Below, in pieces: positions 54,302 through 63,968 of a stretch of 64,000 nt of DNA (within the stretch, counting starts at the first letter, position 1; each line of letters opens with the position of its first letter). Under the pieces are notes generated by a model, which was given only the letters and a program-made list of their open reading frames with translations, was not told the origin of the DNA and searched no databases. The stretch lies in assembly GCF_000591415.1 (NCBI RefSeq), contig NZ_JEMF01000050.1:30714-94713 (forward strand), in the 5' to 3' direction. The DNA comes from Cobetia crustatorum (lineage in GTDB: Bacteria; Pseudomonadota; Gammaproteobacteria; Pseudomonadales; Halomonadaceae). The position numbers and the translations under genes were made by a program.

Positions 54302-57136
54302 TTACTTGTTAAAGGCGTCGTCGACCAGCTGGCGCTGCTGCTCGTTATGAACGGACATGTAGCCCGCGGCAGGTGCCGCAGAGGCCGGGCGTCCGGCAAA
54401 GGCCAGGCTCATGCCGAGCCCCTGATGATGCTGGTCAGCGACCTGACGCATGTGGTGCTGACTCTGATACCAAGCGCCCTGGTTAAGCGGTTCTTCCTGA
54501 CACCACATCACCTGCTCGAGATTTTCATAGTCGGCGATGGCGGCCTGTAGCTCTTCCTTCGGGAAGGGATACAGCTGCTCAACGCGGATGACGGCGACAT
54601 CTTCACGGCCCTGCTCGGCACGGTAGCCAGCCAGGTCGTAATAGACCTTGCCTGCACACAGTACGACGCGCTTGACCTTGGAAGCTTCAAGATTGCCCTT
54701 GTCGGCCAGTACCATTTCGAAGCGGCCACCGGCCAGCTCGTCAAGGGTAGAGGTCGCTTCTTTATGACGCAGTAGCGACTTGGGTGTCAGCACGACCAGC
54801 GGCTTGCGCAGCGGGCGAATCACCTGACGACGTAGCAGATGATAGATCTGCGCCGGTGTGGTCGGCATGCAGACCTGCATGTTGTGCTCAGCGCACAACT
54901 GGAGGTAGCGCTCGAGACGTGCGGAGCTGTGCTCCGGTCCCTGACCTTCATAGCCATGCGGCAGCAGCATCGTCAGACCGCACAGGCGGCCCCACTTGCT
55001 CTCACCGGAGGAGATGAATTGGTCCATCACCACCTGTGCGCCGTTGGCGAAGTCACCGAACTGGGCTTCCCAGATCACCAGTGCCGTCGGCATGGTGGTG
55101 GAGTAGCCATATTCGAAGGCCAGCACCGCTTCCTCGGAGAGGTAGGAATCATGGATGGTGAATGTCGCCTGACCATCCTTGATGTGCTGCAGCGGAACCC
55201 AGATGTTGCCATCTTTCTGGTTGTGAATGACGGCATGACGGTGTGAGAAGGTACCGCGTCCCACATCCTGACCCGTAATCCGTACCGGGTTATCGCCATC
55301 GACCAGCGTCGCGTAGGACAGTGTTTCAGCAAAGCCCCAGTTGATCGGCATGCCACCGGCAGCCATCTTGCGGCGGTCTTCGTAGATCTTGTTGACCTGA
55401 CGCTGAACCGAAATACCATCTGGCACTTCACACATCTTCTGTGCAAGCGCCTGCAGGTGCTTCATATCCATCGAGGTATCAGCATCGCCGGTCCATTCGT
55501 GGCCAAGATACGGTGCCCAGTCAACAAACAGCCCTGTGTTCGGCTGCTTCACCAGCGCATTGGCAACGTGATTGCCTGCATCAAGATCAGCACGATACTG
55601 ATCAACCAGATGCTGAGTCTCTTCCGCCGTCAACACGCCTTCTTCTACCAGCCGTGCAGCATACAGCTCGCGGGCAGTCTTCTGGGTCTTGATCTTGGCG
55701 TACATCAGCGGCTGAGTGCCGGAGGGCTCATCAGCTTCGTTGTGACCACGCTTGCGGTAGCAGACGAGATCAAGCACGACATCGCGCTTGAACTGCTGAC
55801 GGTAGTCGATAGCGACCTGAGCCGCATGCAGCACCGCGTCCGGATCATCACCATTGACGTGAATAATCGGCGCTTGAACCATCTTGGCGATGTCAGTGCA
55901 GTATTCGCTGGAGCGCGCATCATCTTCACGCGAGGTGGTGAAGCCCACCTGGTTGTTGATGACGAGATGTAGCGTTCCGCCTGTCTTGTAGGCGCGAGTC
56001 TGAGACATCTGGAAGGTTTCCATCACCACGCCCTGGCCCGCAAACGCTGCGTCACCGTGGATGGAAATCGGCAATACGGTATCGCCTTCGGTGTCTTCAC
56101 GACGATCCTGACGCGCCCGCACGGAACCTTCGACCACCGGAGAGACGATCTCCAGGTGAGACGGGTTGAATGCCAGCGCCAGGTGGACTTCGCCGCCCGG
56201 TGTCATGACATTCGAGCTGAAGCCCTGGTGATACTTGACGTCGCCGGAGCCCTTGGCAATCTGCTTCTTGCCGTCGAATTCCTCGATCAGCTCGGACGGG
56301 CTCTTGCCCAGCAGGTTGATCAAGAGATTGAGGCGACCGCGGTGGGCCATGCCAATCACGACTTCCTTGGTACCGTACTTGCCACTGCGCTGGATCAGCT
56401 CATCCATCATCGGAATGAAGGACTCACCCCCTTCCAGACCAAAGCGCTTGGTACCCGGATACTTGCTCGCCAAATAGGTCTCGAGGCCTTCTGCTGCTGT
56501 CAGACGCTCAAGGACATGGTGACGGACATCGCGTGAGAAGTTCGGCTTGGAGCGCACGGATTCGAAACGCTGTTGCAGCCAACGCTTCTCTTCCGTGTTG
56601 ACGATGTGCATGAATTCGGCGCCGATGCTGCGGCAGTATGTCTGCTCCAGCGCGGCGTGAATTTCCTTGAGCGGTGCGACTTCCTTGCCCAGGAACAGCG
56701 AACCGGTCTGGAACTCGACATCCATGTCAGCTGCGGACAGCTGATGGAAGGAAAGCTCAAGATCGGGGATCGGTGCCGGCTTACGTAGACCAAGGGGATC
56801 GATATCCGCCTTCTGATGGCCACGGAAACGGTAGGCATTGATCAGCTGGAGAACACGAACCTGTTTCTTGTTCTCATTGCTTTCGCCCGCCGCGACAGTC
56901 GCCGGGCGGCGACTGGTGCGACCCATCTCGTAAAATTGCTCACGGATAGGCGCTAGCGGAACATCCTGGGAGGGGCTGCCGTCATGACGCGGCAGAGTGT
57001 CAAAGTAGTTGCGCCACTCGTCGGTCACCGCATTGGGATCGACAAGATAACGCTCGTAGAGATCTTCTACGTAGTGGACATTCCCCCCGCTCATATGGGA
57101 AGTGCGCCACATCAACTCCATTGTGCCTTCTTGCAT
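54302..57136 (-). CDS. sucA: 2-oxoglutarate dehydrogenase E1 component
   Basis: 944 residues (E. coli 933). ThDP-dependent decarboxylase; it starts MQEGTMELMWRTSHMSGGNVHYVEDLYERYL as in relatives. Typical stretches are GMAHRGRLNLLIN, HVNGDDPDAV with the ThDP/Mg motif around it, YRKRGHNEADEPSGTQPLMY, and C-terminal MWCQEEPLNQGAWYQSQHH. The ATG at 57136 is chosen because it gives the family N terminus; the frame extends 20 codons further. It opens the suc part of the operon, 51 bp before sucB. Confidence 0.95.
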   Translation of the reverse strand: MQEGTMELMWRTSHMSGGNVHYVEDLYERYLVDPNAVTDEWRNYFDTLPRHDGSPSQDVPLAPIREQFYEMGRTSRRPATVAAGESNENKKQVRVLQLINAYRFRGHQKADIDPLGLRKPAPIPDLELSFHQLSAADMDVEFQTGSLFLGKEVAPLKEIHAALEQTYCRSIGAEFMHIVNTEEKRWLQQRFESVRSKPNFSRDVRHHVLERLTAAEGLETYLASKYPGTKRFGLEGGESFIPMMDELIQRSGKYGTKEVVIGMAHRGRLNLLINLLGKSPSELIEEFDGKKQIAKGSGDVKYHQGFSSNVMTPGGEVHLALAFNPSHLEIVSPVVEGSVRARQDRREDTEGDTVLPISIHGDAAFAGQGVVMETFQMSQTRAYKTGGTLHLVINNQVGFTTSREDDARSSEYCTDIAKMVQAPIIHVNGDDPDAVLHAAQVAIDYRQQFKRDVVLDLVCYRKRGHNEADEPSGTQPLMYAKIKTQKTARELYAARLVEEGVLTAEETQHLVDQYRADLDAGNHVANALVKQPNTGLFVDWAPYLGHEWTGDADTSMDMKHLQALAQKMCEVPDGISVQRQVNKIYEDRRKMAAGGMPINWGFAETLSYATLVDGDNPVRITGQDVGRGTFSHRHAVIHNQKDGNIWVPLQHIKDGQATFTIHDSYLSEEAVLAFEYGYSTTMPTALVIWEAQFGDFANGAQVVMDQFISSGESKWGRLCGLTMLLPHGYEGQGPEHSSARLERYLQLCAEHNMQVCMPTTPAQIYHLLRRQVIRPLRKPLVVLTPKSLLRHKEATSTLDELAGGRFEMVLADKGNLEASKVKRVVLCAGKVYYDLAGYRAEQGREDVAVIRVEQLYPFPKEELQAAIADYENLEQVMWCQEEPLNQGAWYQSQHHMRQVADQHHQGLGMSLAFAGRPASAAPAAGYMSVHNEQQRQLVDDAFNK

Positions 57137-57258
57137 CTCTCGGTCACCCTGACTGATGGGGTGGGGTAGGCGCCTGACATACGCTGTCGGCGTCACTCGA
57201 TTATGCCCTGTATGACGAAGCCATCGTGGCCTTCACCATCTGAGTCTTCTTTTATCGT

Positions 57259-57285
57259 CAAAAGCCGGTGCACAAGGCACCGGCT
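57259..57285 (-). terminator. terminator-like hairpin between sdhB and sucA
   Basis: Perfect 9-bp inverted repeat AGCCGGTGC / GCACCGGCT (57263-57285, 5-nt loop). On the minus strand it is followed by TTTTGACG, a short T-run. It could end or attenuate sdhCDAB transcription before sucA. Confidence 0.65.
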
Positions 57286-57364
57286 CCAGCAAGCTGTGCG
57301 CCATGACAAGGTGTGACACCTCGCCGCAGCTGACGTGCAATCATAACAAGCTAACGCTCAGCTT

Positions 57365-58069
57365 TTAAGTGGCGTTTGCCAGCAAAAGCTCACGAATCTT
57401 GCCGATGGCACGTGTCGGGTTCAGTCCTTTCGGGCAAACCGCGACACAGTTCATGATTCCACGGCAACGGAATACGGAGAACGGATCGTCAAGTTCCGAT
57501 AGACGCTCCTCTGTCGCCGTGTCACGAGAGTCGGCCAGGAAGCGATAGGCCTGCAACAAACCACTCGGCCCCACGAACTTGTCCGGATTCCACCAGAAAG
57601 ACGGGCAGGCAGTCGAGCAGCATGCACACAGAATGCACTCGTAAAGACCGTCGAGCTTGTCACGGTCTTCCGGAGACTGCAGACGCTCAATGGCCGGCGC
57701 CGGCGTATCGTTGAGCAGGTACGGCTGAATACGCTCGTACTGCTTGTAGAACAGGCTCATATCAACGACGAGGTCACGCACGACCGGCAGACCCGGCAAC
57801 GGGCGTAGCACCAGCTTGTTGTCCTTGACCACTTCAGACAATGCGGTGACACAGGTCAGACCGTTCTTGCCATTCATGTTCATACCGTCAGAACCGCAGA
57901 CGCCTTCACGGCAGCTGCGACGATAGGCCAGCGAGCTGTCCTGTTCCTTGAGCATTTCCATCACATTCAACACCATCAGGTCACGACCTTGGGTGTCTAC
58001 CTGAAACTCCTGCATGTACGGCGCAGAATCGGTTTCAGGGTTGTAGCGGTATATGGATACCTGAAGCAT
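57365..58069 (-). CDS. sdhB: succinate dehydrogenase iron-sulfur subunit
   Basis: 234 residues (E. coli 238). Three iron-sulfur clusters are visible: [2Fe-2S] at C53, C58, D61 and C73 (SCREGVCGSDG...LTC), [4Fe-4S] in CILCACCSTACPSFWW and [3Fe-4S] in CRGIMNCVAVCPKGLNP. It passes electrons from SdhA to the membrane quinone site. The ATG at 58069 has GGAGGGG upstream and matches the family start, 6 codons into the open frame. Confidence 0.96.
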   Translation of the reverse strand: MLQVSIYRYNPETDSAPYMQEFQVDTQGRDLMVLNVMEMLKEQDSSLAYRRSCREGVCGSDGMNMNGKNGLTCVTALSEVVKDNKLVLRPLPGLPVVRDLVVDMSLFYKQYERIQPYLLNDTPAPAIERLQSPEDRDKLDGLYECILCACCSTACPSFWWNPDKFVGPSGLLQAYRFLADSRDTATEERLSELDDPFSVFRCRGIMNCVAVCPKGLNPTRAIGKIRELLLANAT

Positions 58070-58151
58070 GGTTTCCCCTCCGGGCAAACTGTATCGGTAC
58101 GGGCATTAGCCGGTACGTACCTGATGAACACGAACTCAGCAGGCACTGAAC

Positions 58152-59924
58152 TCAGTAGGTACGAATCTTCGGCTCGAAACGCTCGACGGTCTTCGGTGCG
58201 AAGTTCACGTCACGCTTGCCGACGCGCTTATCACGCGGGAAGAACATGGAGTGCTTCAGCCAGTTCACGTCATCACGATCCGGGAAGTCATAACGGGAGT
58301 GAGCACCACGACTTTCCTTGCGGGCCAGGGCCGCAATCGCAGTGGCTTCGGCCACTTCCATCAGGTTGTCCAGTTCCAGTGCTTCGATACGCGCGGTATT
58401 GAAGACCTGAGACTTGTCGGACAGGCCTGCCTTGGCGATACGTTCACGTAGCTCGGACAGCTGCTGGACGCCTTCTTCCATCTTGTCTTCCTGACGGAAG
58501 ACGCCGAAGGAGTTCTGCATGATCTGCTGCAGTTCACGCTTGAGTTCCGGCACGGACTCGCCACTGTCAGACTCATTCCAGCGGTTCAGACGCACCAGCG
58601 CAGTATCGATGTCAGCCTGAGTCGGCTCGAGATACTCGATGCCTTCGTTCAGGGCGCTTTCGATGTACTTGCCTGCTGCGCGACCGAAGACCACCAGATC
58701 CAACAGCGAGTTGCCACCCAGACGGTTGGCACCGTGAACGGAGACGCAGGCCACTTCGCCGACGGCATAAAGGCCGTTGACGATGTGATCATTGCCGCTG
58801 TCATCCTGCGCGATGGCCTGACCATGCACGTTGGTGGCGATGCCACCCATCATGTAGTGGCAGGTCGGCACGACAGGAATCGGGGCGTTGGTCGGGTCGA
58901 CGTGCGCGAAGGTCTTGGACAGCTCGGAGATACCCGGCAGGCGCTTGTTCAGCACTTCCTCACCGAGGTGATCCAGCTTCAGGAAGACGTGATCGCCATT
59001 CTCACCACAACCACGGCCTTCAAGGATCTCAAGCACCATGGAGCGCGCGACGACGTCACGACCCGCAAGGTCCTTGGCATTCGGCGCGTAACGCTCCATG
59101 AAGCGCTCGCCATCCTTGTTGACCAGATAACCGCCTTCACCACGACAGCCTTCAGTGACCAGCACGCCCGCACCGTGAATACCGGTCGGGTGGAACTGCC
59201 ACATTTCCATGTCCTGAACCGGCAGGCCAGCACGCAGTGCCATGCCAATACCGTCACCAGTATTGATCAAGGCGTTGGTGGTGGAAGCGTAGATACGACC
59301 TGCGCCACCGGTGGCCAGTACAGTGGCCTTGGATTTGACGATCACGGTCTCGCCAGTCTCGATGCACAACGCAATCACGCCGACGACGTCATCGTTGGCA
59401 TTCTTGACCAGATCGATGGCGTACCACTCGTCGAGGAAGACGGTGCCGTTTTTCAGGTTGGCCTGATACAGGGTGTGCAACAGTGCGTGACCGGTACGGT
59501 CAGCTGCAGCGCACGTCCGTGCTGCCTGGCCGCCCTTGCCGAAGTCCTTGGACTGGCCACCGAACGGACGCTGATAGATGCGGCCGTTGTCGAAACGGGA
59601 AAACGGCAGGCCCATGTGCTCAAGCTCGAAGACCGCCTTCGGGCCTTCGGTGCACATATATTCAGCGGCATCCTGGTCAGCGATATAATCGCCGCCCTTG
59701 ACGGTGTCATACATGTGCCAGCGCCAATCATCGTTCGGATCAGCAGAGCCGATGGCACAGGTGATACCGCCCTGAGCAGAAACAGTGTGCGAGCGGGTCG
59801 GGAAGACCTTTGACAGCACGGCAGTCTTCTTGCCGGACTGGGAAAGTTCGAGACCGGCACGCAGGCCAGCGCCGCCGCCGCCGATGATGATCGCGTCGAA
59901 TGTCAGGCTACGCATGGTGGACAT
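58152..59924 (-). CDS. sdhA: succinate dehydrogenase flavoprotein subunit
   Basis: 590 residues (E. coli 588). FAD-binding [23 protein letters not shown], covalent FAD at H46 in [13 protein letters not shown], and the active-site arginine regions [13 protein letters not shown] and [14 protein letters not shown]. It oxidises succinate to fumarate in the TCA cycle and feeds the quinone pool. The start could be M1 or M4; either is near the sdhD stop (3-nt gap). Part of sdhCDAB. Confidence 0.96.
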   Translation of the reverse strand: MSTMRSLTFDAIIIGGGGAGLRAGLELSQSGKKTAVLSKVFPTRSHTVSAQGGITCAIGSADPNDDWRWHMYDTVKGGDYIADQDAAEYMCTEGPKAVFELEHMGLPFSRFDNGRIYQRPFGGQSKDFGKGGQAARTCAAADRTGHALLHTLYQANLKNGTVFLDEWYAIDLVKNANDDVVGVIALCIETGETVIVKSKATVLATGGAGRIYASTTNALINTGDGIGMALRAGLPVQDMEMWQFHPTGIHGAGVLVTEGCRGEGGYLVNKDGERFMERYAPNAKDLAGRDVVARSMVLEILEGRGCGENGDHVFLKLDHLGEEVLNKRLPGISELSKTFAHVDPTNAPIPVVPTCHYMMGGIATNVHGQAIAQDDSGNDHIVNGLYAVGEVACVSVHGANRLGGNSLLDLVVFGRAAGKYIESALNEGIEYLEPTQADIDTALVRLNRWNESDSGESVPELKRELQQIMQNSFGVFRQEDKMEEGVQQLSELRERIAKAGLSDKSQVFNTARIEALELDNLMEVAEATAIAALARKESRGAHSRYDFPDRDDVNWLKHSMFFPRDKRVGKRDVNFAPKTVERFEPKIRTY

Positions 59925-59927
59925 GTA

Positions 59928-60275
59928 TCAGGCTCCCCAAAGGACTTGAACGCCCCAGACCAAGAAGATAAACAGCGCAAGGATGACGAAAATCTGGAAA
60001 CCAAGACGCAGTGCTGTCGGCTTCATGTAATCAGTCGCCACGGTCCACAGACCGATCCAGGCGTGTGCGGCAATCGCAATGAATGCCATCAGAGAGAAGA
60101 CGCGCATTGCCGTATTCTCGAACAGACCACTCCAGGTGGTGTAGTCGAGGTTCGGGTGCAGCAATAGATAGCCGACCATGAACACGGAATAGACCGCCAG
60201 AATAACGGCGGATACGCGCTGCAGCACCCAGTCGGACAAGCCGCTGCGGCTGAAGTTAGTGATGTTGTTTACCAT
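59928..60275 (-). CDS. sdhD: succinate dehydrogenase membrane anchor subunit SdhD
   Basis: 115 residues, exactly the length of E. coli SdhD. Three membrane helices. H71 in IAAHAWIGLWTVATDY matches the E. coli heme/quinone-site histidine, and D82-Y83 match the quinone-site pair. It overlaps the end of sdhC by 7 bp. Confidence 0.93.
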   Translation of the reverse strand: MVNNITNFSRSGLSDWVLQRVSAVILAVYSVFMVGYLLLHPNLDYTTWSGLFENTAMRVFSLMAFIAIAAHAWIGLWTVATDYMKPTALRLGFQIFVILALFIFLVWGVQVLWGA

Positions 60276-60646
60276 ACCCAGACTCCCGCCAGGACCACGA
60301 GAACAGCACTGATCACGACAGTGACCTGCGCTTTGCGATTAGCACTTTCCAGTTCGACACCAATATCCATGTCCATCAGCAGATGCTTGATGCCTGCCAC
60401 GAAGTGGAAACCAAGGGCGGACAGCAGGCCCCAAGCCACAATCTTGGCCAGGAAATTGGTTGCCAGGGTCTCGCGCACTGCCTCAAACCCTTGCGGGGAG
60501 GACAGCGAGGCATCAAGTGCCCACAGCGCGAACACCAGGCCGACAAACAGGATCACACCGGTAATACGGTGAGCGATCGAGGTAAGCGCAGGGAGAGGGA
60601 ACTTTATCGTCGTCAGATCGAGATTTACGGGTCGTTTGCTATTCAC
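60269..60646 (-). CDS. sdhC: succinate dehydrogenase cytochrome b556 subunit SdhC
   Basis: 125 residues from a GTG start at 60646 (E. coli 129). It begins VNSKRPVNLDLTTIKFPLPALTSIAHRITGVILF, with the quinone-site SIAHR, and carries the heme histidine in FHFVAGIKHLLMD. Three membrane helices. The open frame extends 60 codons further upstream through the promoter, so that extension is rejected. Its ribosome site is weak (AAGAG). It opens the sdh operon, about 127 bp after the predicted -10 box. Confidence 0.92.
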   Translation of the reverse strand: MNSKRPVNLDLTTIKFPLPALTSIAHRITGVILFVGLVFALWALDASLSSPQGFEAVRETLATNFLAKIVAWGLLSALGFHFVAGIKHLLMDMDIGVELESANRKAQVTVVISAVLVVLAGVWVW

Positions 60647-60772
60647 GGCTCTTACACACTCTCTTGGCCCAACACGGACGCAAGCCCGTAGGGGCGGTGG
60701 TTTGAGGAAGGGTCTCGGGCGCAGGCCATCCACGGTACCGAGCCGAATATCCCGCCAGTCGCGCGACGGTAG

Positions 60773-60801
60773 ATTATAGGGGTTGGTCATTGGCATGACA
60801 A
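60773..60801 (-). promoter_or_regulatory. sigma-70 promoter of sdhCDAB
   Basis: On the minus strand TTGTCA (60801-60796), a 17-bp spacer and TATAAT (60778-60773): a perfect -10 and near-consensus -35. A transcript would start near 60766, giving about 120 nt of leader before sdhC. Confidence 0.75.
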
Positions 60802-60940
60802 ATGACGCTGCGTCGCAGCACCGCAACTACGGATTGCGCAAAATGCAGTGATCAGGTCGCGACCTGTCGCCATGCAGTCGGTAAACGTCGGAAATCTGAT
60901 GCACAGCGTAGCACCGCACGTCTCTACGCCGTGTGGTGAA

Positions 60941-60968
60941 TTGACAATCTTTCGAGGGCTTCTATAGT
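60941..60968 (+). promoter_or_regulatory. sigma-70 promoter of gltA
   Basis: TTGACA (60941-60946), a 16-bp spacer and TATAGT (60963-60968). It lies about 70 bp before the gltA start and is divergent from the sdh promoter. Confidence 0.75.
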
Positions 60969-61037
60969 GGGCGGGATTGATGCAAGCCCGGCATGGCAAG
61001 CAAGTCAAAGAGTTACGCGAAAAATGAGGAGGTCGGC

Positions 61038-62324
61038 ATGACTGACAAGAAAGCACATTTGACAGTAGATGGCATAGACAAGGTCATCGAATTTCCGGTC
61101 TATTCCGGCACGCTCGGCCAGGACGTCATCGATGTCCGTAGCCTGACAGCCGAAGGCATGTTTACCTACGACCCGGGCTTCGTCTCTACAGCTGCCTGTG
61201 AATCATCCATCACGTTCATTGATGGACAGAATGGCATCCTGCTGCACCGCGGCTATCCCATCGACCAGCTGGCCGCCAGCTCCAACTATATCGAGCTGTG
61301 CTACCTGCTACTGTTCGGAGAGCTTCCGAATACGCAAGAATATGACAAGTTTGCTCAGCTGATCAGTAACCACACCATGGTGCACGAGCAGATCGTCAAC
61401 TTCTTCAAGGGCTTCCGTCGTGACGCTCACCCGATGGCGATCCTGTGTGGTGTTGTCGGTGGCCTGGCCGCCTTCTATCACGACAACCTGAACATCAATA
61501 ACGAGAAAGAACGTTACGTCAGCGCCGTGCGCTTGATCGCCAAGATGCCGACCCTTGCGGCCATGTGCCACAAGTACAACATCGGCCAACCATTCATGTA
61601 CCCGCGCAATGATCTCTCCTACGGCGAGAACTTCCTGTACATGATGTTCGGCAATCCGTGCGAGGAGTACAAGATCAACCCGGTGTTCGCAGAAGCCATG
61701 GACACGATCTTCATGCTCCACGCCGATCACGAACAGAACGCCTCGACCTCGACCGTACGTCTGGCCGGTTCCACCGGCGCCAATCCGTTCGCCTGCATCA
61801 GCGCCGGTATCGCTGCGCTGTGGGGCCCGGCACACGGTGGTGCCAATGAAGCCGTGCTGACCATGCTCGACGAGATCGGTGACGACTCCGAAGAGAACAT
61901 CCAGCGCTTCATCGACAAGGCCAAGGACAAGGAAGACCCGTTCAAGCTGATGGGCTTCGGTCACCGCGTCTATCGCAACTTCGATCCGCGCGCCAAGGTC
62001 ATGAAAGCAACCTGCGATCAGGTGCTAGAGCAACTGGGCATGGCGGATGATCCGCAACTCAAGATTGCCAAGCGCCTGGAGCAGATCGCACTGGAAGACG
62101 AGTACTTCATCAAGCGCAAGCTGTACCCGAACGTCGACTTCTATTCCGGCATCATCCTCAAGGCGATCGGCATCCCGACCAACATGTTCACGGTCATCTT
62201 CGCGATGTCCCGCACCATTGGCTGGATTTCGCATTGGAACGAGATGATTGCTGGCGGTCATCGCATCGGCCGTCCGCGCCAGCTCTATACCGGCCACCCG
62301 AAGCGCGACTATCCGACGAAGTAA
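61038..62324 (+). CDS. gltA: citrate synthase (type II)
   Basis: 428 residues (E. coli 427). It condenses oxaloacetate and acetyl-CoA at the entry of the TCA cycle. The catalytic triad is visible as H266 ([13 protein letters not shown]), H309 ([14 protein letters not shown]) and D367 (YPNVDFYSG). The length and N-terminal domain fit the hexameric, NADH-inhibited Gram-negative type. The ATG at 61038 has GAGGAGG in front; the upstream frame start is rejected. Divergent from sdhC with a consensus-like promoter and with a terminator after it. Confidence 0.96.
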   Translation: MTDKKAHLTVDGIDKVIEFPVYSGTLGQDVIDVRSLTAEGMFTYDPGFVSTAACESSITFIDGQNGILLHRGYPIDQLAASSNYIELCYLLLFGELPNTQEYDKFAQLISNHTMVHEQIVNFFKGFRRDAHPMAILCGVVGGLAAFYHDNLNINNEKERYVSAVRLIAKMPTLAAMCHKYNIGQPFMYPRNDLSYGENFLYMMFGNPCEEYKINPVFAEAMDTIFMLHADHEQNASTSTVRLAGSTGANPFACISAGIAALWGPAHGGANEAVLTMLDEIGDDSEENIQRFIDKAKDKEDPFKLMGFGHRVYRNFDPRAKVMKATCDQVLEQLGMADDPQLKIAKRLEQIALEDEYFIKRKLYPNVDFYSGIILKAIGIPTNMFTVIFAMSRTIGWISHWNEMIAGGHRIGRPRQLYTGHPKRDYPTK

Positions 62325-62346
62325 GACCCGCAAGCGCCACTCCAGA

Positions 62347-62373
62347 AACCGTCTCTCACGAGGCGGTTTTTTT
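62347..62373 (+). terminator. terminator after gltA
   Basis: Hairpin AACCGTCTC / GAGGCGGTT (one G-U pair, 4-nt loop) followed by seven T. Confidence 0.8.
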
Positions 62374-62518
62374 GTGCCTGATAATCGGGACCCGCCCCTC
62401 GCATTCGAGACCGATAGACTATCCATGAACACTGCGGGACGTGCTAGCGTAGCTCTACGTCATCGATTTTGGCCTTGCTTGTCATAGCTGTACTCACCCT
62501 AGCCTGGAGCCCTTTCAC

Positions 62519-63405
62519 ATGTCAGCTGATACAAAAACACCACACACAGCCGCCTTCATCGGTCTCGGCGTCATGGGCAACCCCATGGCCGGACACCTTG
62601 CCGCCGCAGGTCTCGACGTCCGTGTCTACAACCGTACTCGCGCCCGTGCCGAGCAGTGGTGCGAAACGCATGGCGGCAGCCATCACGCGACACCACGGGA
62701 GGCTGCTCAGGGCGCTGACATCGTGCTGATGTGCGTAGGCAATGACGATGACGTGCGCAGCGTCACTCTCGGTGCTGATGGCGTACTGGCAGGCATGTCT
62801 GCCGGCAGCTGCTGGTAGATCACACCACCGCCAGCGCTGATCTCGCCCGCGAGCTCGCCGTAGCGGCACGCGATCACTCGGTCGGCTTCGTGGACGCACC
62901 CGTCTCTGGTGGCCAGCAGGGCGCCATCAACGGCGTGCTGACCATCATGTGTGGCGGCGATCAGGACGATTACGCGAAAGCAGAGCCTGTGCTGGCGCAT
63001 TACGGCCGCATGATAAAGCGCATCGGCGAAACCGGTGCTGGCCAGACCACCAAGATGGTCAATCAGATCTGTATCGCCGGACTGGTGCAGGCACTCTCCG
63101 AAGGTCTGCATTTTGCTGAACAGGCCGGACTGGATCGCGAAGCCGTCATCGAGGTGATATCCAAGGGTGCAGCAGGCTCCTGGCAGATGGATAATCGCCA
63201 CGCCACCATGATCAAGGGTGAGTACGCGCACGGCTTTGCCGTCGACTGGATGCGCAAGGACCTGGGCATCTGCCTGGAAGAAGCACGTCGTATCGATGCC
63301 ACTCTGCCTGTCACTGCACTGGTCGATCAGTTCTATGCCGATGTACAGAAGATGGAAGGCGGTCGCTGGGATACTTCTTCGCTACTCAAGCGCCTGGACA
63401 AGTGA
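62519..63405 (+). pseudogene. 3-hydroxyisobutyrate dehydrogenase-like oxidoreductase, one frameshift as sequenced
   Basis: About 295 residues when repaired. NAD(P)-binding AAFIGLGVMGNPMAGHLAAAG, substrate-binding FVDAPVSGGQQGA, and the catalytic lysine in GAGQTTKMVNQ define the beta-hydroxyacid dehydrogenase family (GarR/GlxR/MmsB). The frame breaks at about 62811-62815: GMSAGS is followed by CW-stop, whereas adding one base gives SLLVDHTTASADLARELAV, the usual family sequence. Which acid it reduces (3-hydroxyisobutyrate, tartronate semialdehyde or similar) cannot be told. It has a strong terminator downstream. Confidence 0.85.
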
Positions 63406-63502
63406 CTTGTGACTGATGCCCCACCTGCACTTCTAGCCACTTGAGTGCACCTCAATTTTATCGCTAAAGGCAGCAGCATCCACGGACGAAATTACAGACA
63501 CA

Positions 63503-63554
63503 AAAAAAACGCCCTGTCCAACGTCAAATTGACGGTCAGACAGGGCGTTTTTTT
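63503..63554. terminator. strong bidirectional terminator after the dehydrogenase gene
   Basis: Perfect 16-bp inverted repeat AAAAAAACGCCCTGTC / GACAGGGCGTTTTTTT (63503-63518 and 63539-63554), with a second small stem (CGTCA/TGACG) in the loop. Confidence 0.85.
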
Positions 63555-63598
63555 ATGCGGCATTGCAACAACACTGATAGAAGCTGGACCCGTCATGT

Positions 63599-63887
63599 TT
63601 TTCCACACTATCTGTGGATAACCTCGTTGATAACCCTTAGGCAATCACGCTAAACCTGCATGACAGCAGGCTTACCAACAGATTGCACAATTTTTAACCA
63701 CCTCGTAACTTGTTGATATAAAAGAAAATTTTGGCAACGCAACGTAAGCACAAGCCATGACGGCTGCACTTTGAAGAACAATGACAGAGGTTTTAACGCA
63801 ACGCCCGAACAGTGGACAAGACACAAGGTCTGTCAAGGGCGACTTGGGGATAACATGCCTTTTCGCCCACACACCGAGTGTGTATAA
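63599..63887. other. cluster of DnaA-box-like sites
   Basis: Noncoding stretch with TGTGGATAA at 63613-63621 (perfect DnaA box), the facing TTTTCCACA at 63599-63607 (one mismatch, 5 bp away), TGGGGATAA at 63845-63853 (one mismatch) and TGTGTATAA at 63879-63887 (one mismatch). An AT-rich tract (about 63690-63740) lies between. This could be a replication origin or a DnaA-regulated region; no dnaA or rpmH is in the window to decide. Confidence 0.4.
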
Positions 63888-63936
63888 GCGAGAATCAGGG
63901 ACAAAAAAAACACACCCCGCAAGGTGTGCTTTTTTA
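63855..63936 (+). promoter_or_regulatory. possible attenuator: leader ORF plus terminator
   Basis: A 10-codon ORF (63855-63887, MPFRPHTECV, GGGGA 5 nt upstream) covers a hairpin ACACAC / GTGTGT (63869-63883). A terminator hairpin CACACC / GGTGTG (63911-63928) with A- and T-runs follows, and the middle GTGTGT could pair instead with ACACAC at 63910-63915. A start codon with a ribosome site lies 33 nt downstream. The stems are short and repetitive, so this is tentative. Confidence 0.35.
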
Positions 63937-63968
63937 TTGACTTCACGAGACCAGAAAGGTGACTCGCA

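Noticed and set aside
58734..59813. 359-codon open frame on the plus strand opposite sdhA
   Set aside because: Antisense shadow of the flavoprotein gene.
60647..60826. N-terminal extension of SdhC by 60 codons
   Set aside because: It runs over the predicted sdh promoter, and the family N terminus begins at the GTG at 60646.
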